A program made the translations under genes and the position numbers. 49,252 nucleotides of DNA from CAJWKT01 sp964465375 (GTDB taxonomy: Bacteria; Pseudomonadota; Gammaproteobacteria; Steroidobacterales; Rariloculaceae), in assembly GCA_964465375.1 (NCBI GenBank), contig CAYXIJ010000019.1, positions 1-49,252 of the forward strand, given 5' to 3'. The number at the start of each line of letters is the position of its first letter. Positions within the stretch are counted from its first letter, which is position 1. Shown one piece after another: positions 44,296-49,252 of the stretch. Below the pieces are notes generated by a model, which worked only from the letters and a program-made list of their open reading frames with translations, did no database searches and had not been told where the DNA came from.

Positions 44296-45747
44296 TTAGG
44301 CATCGTAAGTGGTGGAGGAAGTTTTTCCGCCCCGGCCTGTCCAGTTAGTGTGAAAGAATTCGCCGCTAGGTCTGTCTATTCGCTCGTAGGTATGAGCTCC
44401 AAAGTAATCGCGCTGTGCTTGAAGCAGGTTTGCTGGCAGTCGCTCAGTTCGGTATCCATCATAGTAAGCCAGTGCAGCACTGATGGCCGGCATCGGAATT
44501 CCAAGCGTGACAGCTGTTGCTACGACCCGTCGCCACGACGCCTGAGCATTCTTTACTGCTTTTTCAAAGAACGGATCAAGCAAGAGGCTGGTTAAATTGC
44601 GGTCCTTGCCAAAAGCATCACGAATTTTGCCAAGGAAAACGGAACGTATGATGCAGCCACCCCTCCACATGAGTGCAATAGCTCCATAGTCCAGTTGCCA
44701 ATCCTCCTCCTCCGAGATTGCGCGCATTAATTGATAGCCTTGCGCATACGACACGATCTTAGAAGCGTACAGTGCCTGCTCAAGATCATTCACTAGTTCA
44801 CTCCGATCACCCCCGAATGTACTCGTGGGCCCGGGAAGCACTTTCGATGCAACCGACCGCTCGTCTTTAAGTGCTGACAAACACCGGGCAAAAACCGCCT
44901 CGCCAATCAAGGTCAGGGGTTGACCCATATCGAACGCCGAGATTGCTGTCCATTTTCCAGTCCCTTTCTGGCCGGCCTTGTCGAGAATTAAATCAACCGC
45001 CGCATTACCCTCTTCATCCTTGTAAGCCAAGATATCTCCAGTAATTTCAATGAGGTAGCTGTCCAGCACACCTTGGTTCCAACGTGTAAAGACTTCGCAC
45101 ATTTCATCATTTGATAAACCCAGACCATCTTTCATCATCTGGTATGTCTCGCAGATCATTTGCATGTCGCCGTACTCGATCCCGTTGTGCACCATTTTGA
45201 CAAAGTGCCCGGCACCCCCGTTGCCTACCCAATCACAACATGGTTCACCCTGATCAGTTTTTGCCGCTATTGTCTGGAAAATTGGTTTTACAAACGGCCA
45301 CGCCTCCGGGTTCCCCCCGGGCATGATACTGGGTCCCTTCAAGGCACCCTCCTCACCACCAGAAACGCCTGTCCCAACAAAAAGAATGCCTTTTTGGGCC
45401 AATTCATTTGTCCGGCGAGTACTGTCCTGAAATTTACTATTTCCACCGTCAATGACAACGTCACCGGGTTCAAGAAAAGGCAGCAATGAGCCAATCACCT
45501 CATCCACTGCCAAGCCTGCCTTGACCATGATCATGACGCGGCGGGGCCTGGCGAGTGTTGAGCACAATTGCTCAACCGAATACGCAGGAATAATGGATTT
45601 GCCTGCTGCCCGCCCAGCAACAAAATCATCCACAACGGAGGTCGTGCGATTATAAACGGCGGCTGTAAAACCGTGATTGGCCATATTGAGAACAAGATTC
45701 TCGCCCATGACGGCAAGCCCAATTAATCCAACCTCTGCATCCGCCAA
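44296..45747 (-). CDS. gnd: 6-phosphogluconate dehydrogenase, decarboxylating
   Basis: Third step of the oxidative pentose phosphate pathway: 6-phosphogluconate to ribulose 5-phosphate, CO2 and NADPH. The 483 residues belong to the long-chain class. They show GLAVMGENLVLNMANHGF, YNRTT after the second strand (the Asn-Arg-Thr that binds the NADP phosphate in the sheep enzyme), GVSGGEEGALKGPSIMPGG, GAGHFVKMVHNGIEYGDMQ and the C-terminal HTNWTGRGG. It faces pgl convergently across 62 bases and is transcribed separately. With fgd and pgl it completes the oxidative branch using two different electron carriers. Confidence 0.97.
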   Translation of the reverse strand: MADAEVGLIGLAVMGENLVLNMANHGFTAAVYNRTTSVVDDFVAGRAAGKSIIPAYSVEQLCSTLARPRRVMIMVKAGLAVDEVIGSLLPFLEPGDVVIDGGNSKFQDSTRRTNELAQKGILFVGTGVSGGEEGALKGPSIMPGGNPEAWPFVKPIFQTIAAKTDQGEPCCDWVGNGGAGHFVKMVHNGIEYGDMQMICETYQMMKDGLGLSNDEMCEVFTRWNQGVLDSYLIEITGDILAYKDEEGNAAVDLILDKAGQKGTGKWTAISAFDMGQPLTLIGEAVFARCLSALKDERSVASKVLPGPTSTFGGDRSELVNDLEQALYASKIVSYAQGYQLMRAISEEEDWQLDYGAIALMWRGGCIIRSVFLGKIRDAFGKDRNLTSLLLDPFFEKAVKNAQASWRRVVATAVTLGIPMPAISAALAYYDGYRTERLPANLLQAQRDYFGAHTYERIDRPSGEFFHTNWTGRGGKTSSTTYDA

Positions 45748-45907
45748 TACTCTCTCCCCTAACGCCCCTGAGGCGCCTTGATCTTTTCGATGGCCTGAAC
45801 CTTCGGTGTAGGTGTTTTTTTAGATGCTAAGCACGAAATCTCTGCCCACACCTCCATCGTACTATTGTAATCGCAACACCCCGCGGCCCCATCCGGCATA
45901 TCATTAT

Positions 45908-46243
45908 CTACGGCCACTCAAAGATGGCTCTCGGTAGAGGGCCAGGGGGTGGCTGAGACAGATCAACGCCAAGGGCTTCCTTAATAAATTGCTTTTGCAA
46001 AACCGGGAGGGGCTTTTCCGACTGCGCAAATTCCTGAAGCATGGATTCCGGGTCGTCAGATTGAAATACTAAAATAAGTAAATCTCCCTGAGGTGTTTCC
46101 TGTATATGCCAACTCTCATGCATGATGCCAAAGCCTTTTAAGGTCTCTTCAAACTCTTCGTGCTCAACAGCTTCTGCAATATGCTGCTCTAATGCTGTCG
46201 TTTTTCCCGGTGGAACCGGAATTGCCATTGCGAGAACAGGCAT
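45908..46243 (-). CDS. small uncharacterised protein, possibly alpha/beta-barrel fold
   Basis: I do not firmly recognise this 111-residue protein. It begins VLAMAIPVPPGKTTALEQHI and has ETLKGFGIMHESWHIQ and GDLLILVFQSDDPE. This is the strand-helix-strand-strand pattern of small dimeric ferredoxin-like proteins such as DUF6176 or antibiotic-monooxygenase-like families. It ends in a proline-rich tail. There is no signal peptide. It lies 160 bases downstream of the gnd start and 89 bases downstream of a luciferase-like oxidoreductase gene. A ribosome site GGAGAT precedes the ATG. Confidence 0.65.
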   Translation of the reverse strand: MPVLAMAIPVPPGKTTALEQHIAEAVEHEEFEETLKGFGIMHESWHIQETPQGDLLILVFQSDDPESMLQEFAQSEKPLPVLQKQFIKEALGVDLSQPPPGPLPRAIFEWP

Positions 46244-46332
46244 GATGATCTCCTTTGGTAGCGGGAAGACGGTTACTTTACGTCTAGCCTAATTAAGCTG
46301 GATAGGTTCGTTTGATTTAAAATAATATTTCA

Positions 46333-47226
46333 TCAAGCACCTGGTGGACCTGCCTGAATCTGTTCACGTACCTGCGCCAAGGTTCCGGGCTTGCCACACT
46401 CCGGCCATTCCAACCACCAGGTTGTTCCAGCCTCCTGATAGGACTGTAACTTGCTGTGCACTGCATCCTTACCCAGACCATAACTTACGCCGGAAACAAC
46501 CACTTCGAAAGGATCATCTGTGTCCCGTAACGCAGATGTAAACTCAATGACTTCCCGAATCTGTTCCGGACTCGGAGAAAATAAGGGACGCATGTCCAAG
46601 CCAGAAATGTCCTGCTTTTCATCAAGATTCGCCGGCATTACATGGGGCATGATACCGTCCCAACGCGCAGCCCTGCGTTGGCCAGGTTTTGCCGGTAACA
46701 TAGCGGCAACCCAAACTGGAACACGTGGCCTTTGCACTGGGCGCGGAAGAAGCCTCGCGTCCTTGACCTGATACATTTCGCCATCAAAATTGACTACCTC
46801 ACCTGTGTGCAGCTCTTTCATAATGGCAAGCCCTTCATCTGTTTTTTTCGCCAACACTTTCTTATTGGGCTCTTCCCCAAAATTTGAAAACTCCTGATCC
46901 ATCCCTCCAAGTCCAACACCAATCCGTAGGCGCCCATTTGACAGTTGATCTAGGCTGGCAAACTCCTTTGCCAGTTTCCAGGGGCGGCGGCGAGAGAACG
47001 GGGTGACCATGGACCCGATAAGGACCCGGCGTGTGACAACTGCAATAGCGCCGAGCAAGACACTGGGGTCGGGAAGTGCCAGCATGCCCTCAGGGTCTAG
47101 CAACAAATGGTCACAAATAAAAAAACCGTCCCAACCCGCTTCTTCGGTCAACTTGGCCAGCTCAACTATGTTTGCCGGATCCGAATATTCAAAGATGGTC
47201 GGTGCTAGGAAAATACCTTTTTTCAA
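46333..47226 (-). CDS. LLM-class flavin/F420-dependent oxidoreductase
   Basis: Luciferase-like TIM-barrel oxidoreductase of 297 residues. It begins KKGIFLAPTIFEYSDP and has WDGFFICDHLL, LGAIAVVTRRVLIGSMVTPFSRR, KEFASLDQLSNGRLRIGVGLG and VPVWVAAMLP. Family members use FMN or F420. The neighbouring F420 operon makes F420 plausible, but no residue seen here decides it. The FGD phosphate-binding lysines are not present, so glucose 6-phosphate is not the substrate. It follows the creatinase-like gene by 37 bases on the same strand, suggesting a shared catabolic role. Confidence 0.82.
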   Translation of the reverse strand: MKKGIFLAPTIFEYSDPANIVELAKLTEEAGWDGFFICDHLLLDPEGMLALPDPSVLLGAIAVVTRRVLIGSMVTPFSRRRPWKLAKEFASLDQLSNGRLRIGVGLGGMDQEFSNFGEEPNKKVLAKKTDEGLAIMKELHTGEVVNFDGEMYQVKDARLLPRPVQRPRVPVWVAAMLPAKPGQRRAARWDGIMPHVMPANLDEKQDISGLDMRPLFSPSPEQIREVIEFTSALRDTDDPFEVVVSGVSYGLGKDAVHSKLQSYQEAGTTWWLEWPECGKPGTLAQVREQIQAGPPGA

Positions 47227-47263
47227 TGTAGGCCCCCCTCATCCATTCAATTTATTCCAACTC

Positions 47264-48493
47264 TCACAGGCCTAAACTAACGATTTCCGTCGGGAAAGTC
47301 GGTAAAGGATCGCACCCATCCTTCGTGACATGCACATAGTCTTCGCCGCCATAAACTCTGTGATGGCCATTCTCGTCCGTATCGAAAAACCAACATTCAA
47401 GGGCCAAAACCATATTTTCCTCAACCTCAAATGTTTCCCCGAGGGCGATCGCAGGGGGTTCCTGTCCATCAATTCCAACACCATGCCCGCCTTGATCAAG
47501 AGAACATTCCAAGCCGCCCTCCTGCAATGTATCGTTGATCGCATCCATAATGTCGCCAGTTTTTACGCCCGGTTTTGTCATCTCGGCGGCGACCTGCCGC
47601 CCACGATCCAGAACCTGCGCCTTGCGAATCTCATCGTCCGGGGCTGGACCCATGTGAAATGTTCGGCCAGAACTTCCCCAATATCCCTTGACTTGTGGCA
47701 GGGGTTCGAGCACTAGGCGATCACCTGGCATCAATGGAATACCTTCATCCCAAGCCGGGATGTCCGCCATGAACACCTCACGCCTGCTGGCCATACAAAG
47801 ATTGGGTAGACATTCCTCTGCGTAGTCTAGAAGTCTTTTCCGGATAAACAGACCAACGTCTTTCTCTGTCCAGCCCCATTCGAATTCAGCAACCAGATCA
47901 TGATAAGCCTTAACATCCGCTTCACAAGCGATTCTTAGTGCCTCGACCTCGAGTAGTGATTTGATCATGCGGACGTTCCATATCTGGTCCGCGGCATAGA
48001 CAAACTCCACATCCGACAGTGCTGCCCGAAATGCATCGATATCATTGAGTGGTCGTGGAACAGCCATACCTCCTTTGATGCCGCCCTCGATTCCAACACG
48101 GCCCTTACTGCTTCCCATGAGTTCCTTGGTCACGTCTGCCACATCATTCGGGATTCCCCTTAGATTTTCTGTAACGTGAGGATTGTGCTGGATGCGAATG
48201 TCGTTGATAAAGGTATAACCCTCTACCACACCCTGAAAAAAGTTCGGAGTAATCATGACCGGTTCCTTATCAACCGCAACAAGTAACACGGCAGGGCACA
48301 CCGTGACCGGCGGAAAGTGATTCGATAAAAAACCGGTAAAGTAACGGATGTTATTTTCGCCCCACATCACTATCACATCCAGCTTGGCCGCCACCATTTC
48401 CTCTTTTAGTCGGCGAATACGATCTTCATACTCCGTTCTGGGGAATGGAGCATACGGGGGCCGCTTGTACATTCTTTCAACTTTATTAAGCAT
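47264..48493 (-). CDS. M24/creatinase-like pita-bread-fold protein with two metal ligands replaced
   Basis: A 409-residue member of the M24 family with a creatinase-like N-terminal domain (about 20-165) and a pita-bread C-terminal domain. Of the five usual metal ligands, His337 (GGHGVG), Glu366 (LALECW) and Glu384 (GGEDYV) are kept. The first Asp is Glu263 (LVLEP) and the second Asp is Ser274 (YWGSSGRTF). This suggests a non-proteolytic C-N hydrolase, as in creatinase and ectoine hydrolase, rather than an aminopeptidase P. The substrate is unknown. No signal peptide is present, so it is cytosolic. Confidence 0.82.
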   Translation of the reverse strand: MLNKVERMYKRPPYAPFPRTEYEDRIRRLKEEMVAAKLDVIVMWGENNIRYFTGFLSNHFPPVTVCPAVLLVAVDKEPVMITPNFFQGVVEGYTFINDIRIQHNPHVTENLRGIPNDVADVTKELMGSSKGRVGIEGGIKGGMAVPRPLNDIDAFRAALSDVEFVYAADQIWNVRMIKSLLEVEALRIACEADVKAYHDLVAEFEWGWTEKDVGLFIRKRLLDYAEECLPNLCMASRREVFMADIPAWDEGIPLMPGDRLVLEPLPQVKGYWGSSGRTFHMGPAPDDEIRKAQVLDRGRQVAAEMTKPGVKTGDIMDAINDTLQEGGLECSLDQGGHGVGIDGQEPPAIALGETFEVEENMVLALECWFFDTDENGHHRVYGGEDYVHVTKDGCDPLPTFPTEIVSLGL

Positions 48494-48648
48494 CTTTTTC
48501 CTCTTTTAGCTTTTGGTCAGATATTGTTATTCCGGCATTCTATTGTATTGGAATAAAGATAGCTCACAGCAACAGATTCAAAAATCAGCTCAGGGTGCTG
48601 AATAAATATCTTTTGCTTCACTGAAAACGACGAACCGATTAACCCATC

Positions 48649-49252
<604 letters not shown>

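Overview
The window reads as a contig end from an uncultured, probably aquatic gammaproteobacterium. The left 29 kb is standard gammaproteobacterial housekeeping sequence. It has the accD-folC-dedD-cvpA-purF run preceded by asd-fimV-truA, aroC-prmB, psd-epmA with efp and epmB, parE-parC, and ribB-ribH-nusB-thiL-pgpA. Protein matches are recognised from memory of family motifs and no search was run. The last 50 bases are a pure G run that cuts the final gene, so the right edge looks artefactual.

Layout. 1-631: a leftward tRNA operon (Pro-UGG, Arg-UCU, His-GUG) with a good promoter. The tRNA-Arg gene is interrupted by a 321-nt group I intron. 767-3011: folD, a periplasmic cyclophilin and lpxH. 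3062-13291: a long leftward chain from prmB down to purF, in which cvpA appears to start with ATT behind a perfect Shine-Dalgarno. 13316-17985: Sco, psd, epmA, a tautomerase, efp and epmB, so both known EF-P beta-lysylation enzymes sit beside their substrate. 18015-22178: parC and parE. 22297-24722: a rubrerythrin / Fe-S oxidoreductase / DUF3501 operon with a 17-nt palindrome on its -10 box. 24885-28824: xseB, then pgpA-thiL-nusB-ribH-ribB.

29037-35941 is a leftward block of exported proteins: an arylsulfotransferase-like protein, a DUF6152 protein, a Tat-exported amidohydrolase, a metallophosphoesterase, and two related secreted proteins that bracket the last two. 36123-44233 is a rightward accessory operon-like run: an MFS transporter, then cofE, cofC, a cofG-cofH fusion, an F420-dependent glucose-6-phosphate dehydrogenase (fgd), cofD and pgl. 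gnd follows in convergent orientation. 45908-49203 holds a small unrecognised protein, a luciferase-like oxidoreductase, a creatinase-like M24 protein with two metal ligands replaced, and a truncated secreted protein.

How the genes work together. The most notable system is 37.6-45.7 kb. It encodes the dedicated steps that make coenzyme F420, next to a glucose-6-phosphate oxidase that keeps the F420 and phosphate-binding residues known from mycobacterial FGD1, plus the next two pentose phosphate enzymes. Together they suggest an oxidative pentose phosphate pathway whose first step reduces F420 and whose third step reduces NADP. No zwf is present in the window. The consumer of F420H2 is not obvious; the luciferase-like protein at 46.3 kb is a candidate.

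No stretch longer than 300 bases lacks a gene. The longest gaps (about 160-190 bases, near 16.1, 24.7, 32.5, 36.0 and 45.8 kb) hold only the promoter and operator candidates listed. I saw no CRISPR array, insertion sequence, integrase or attachment site.
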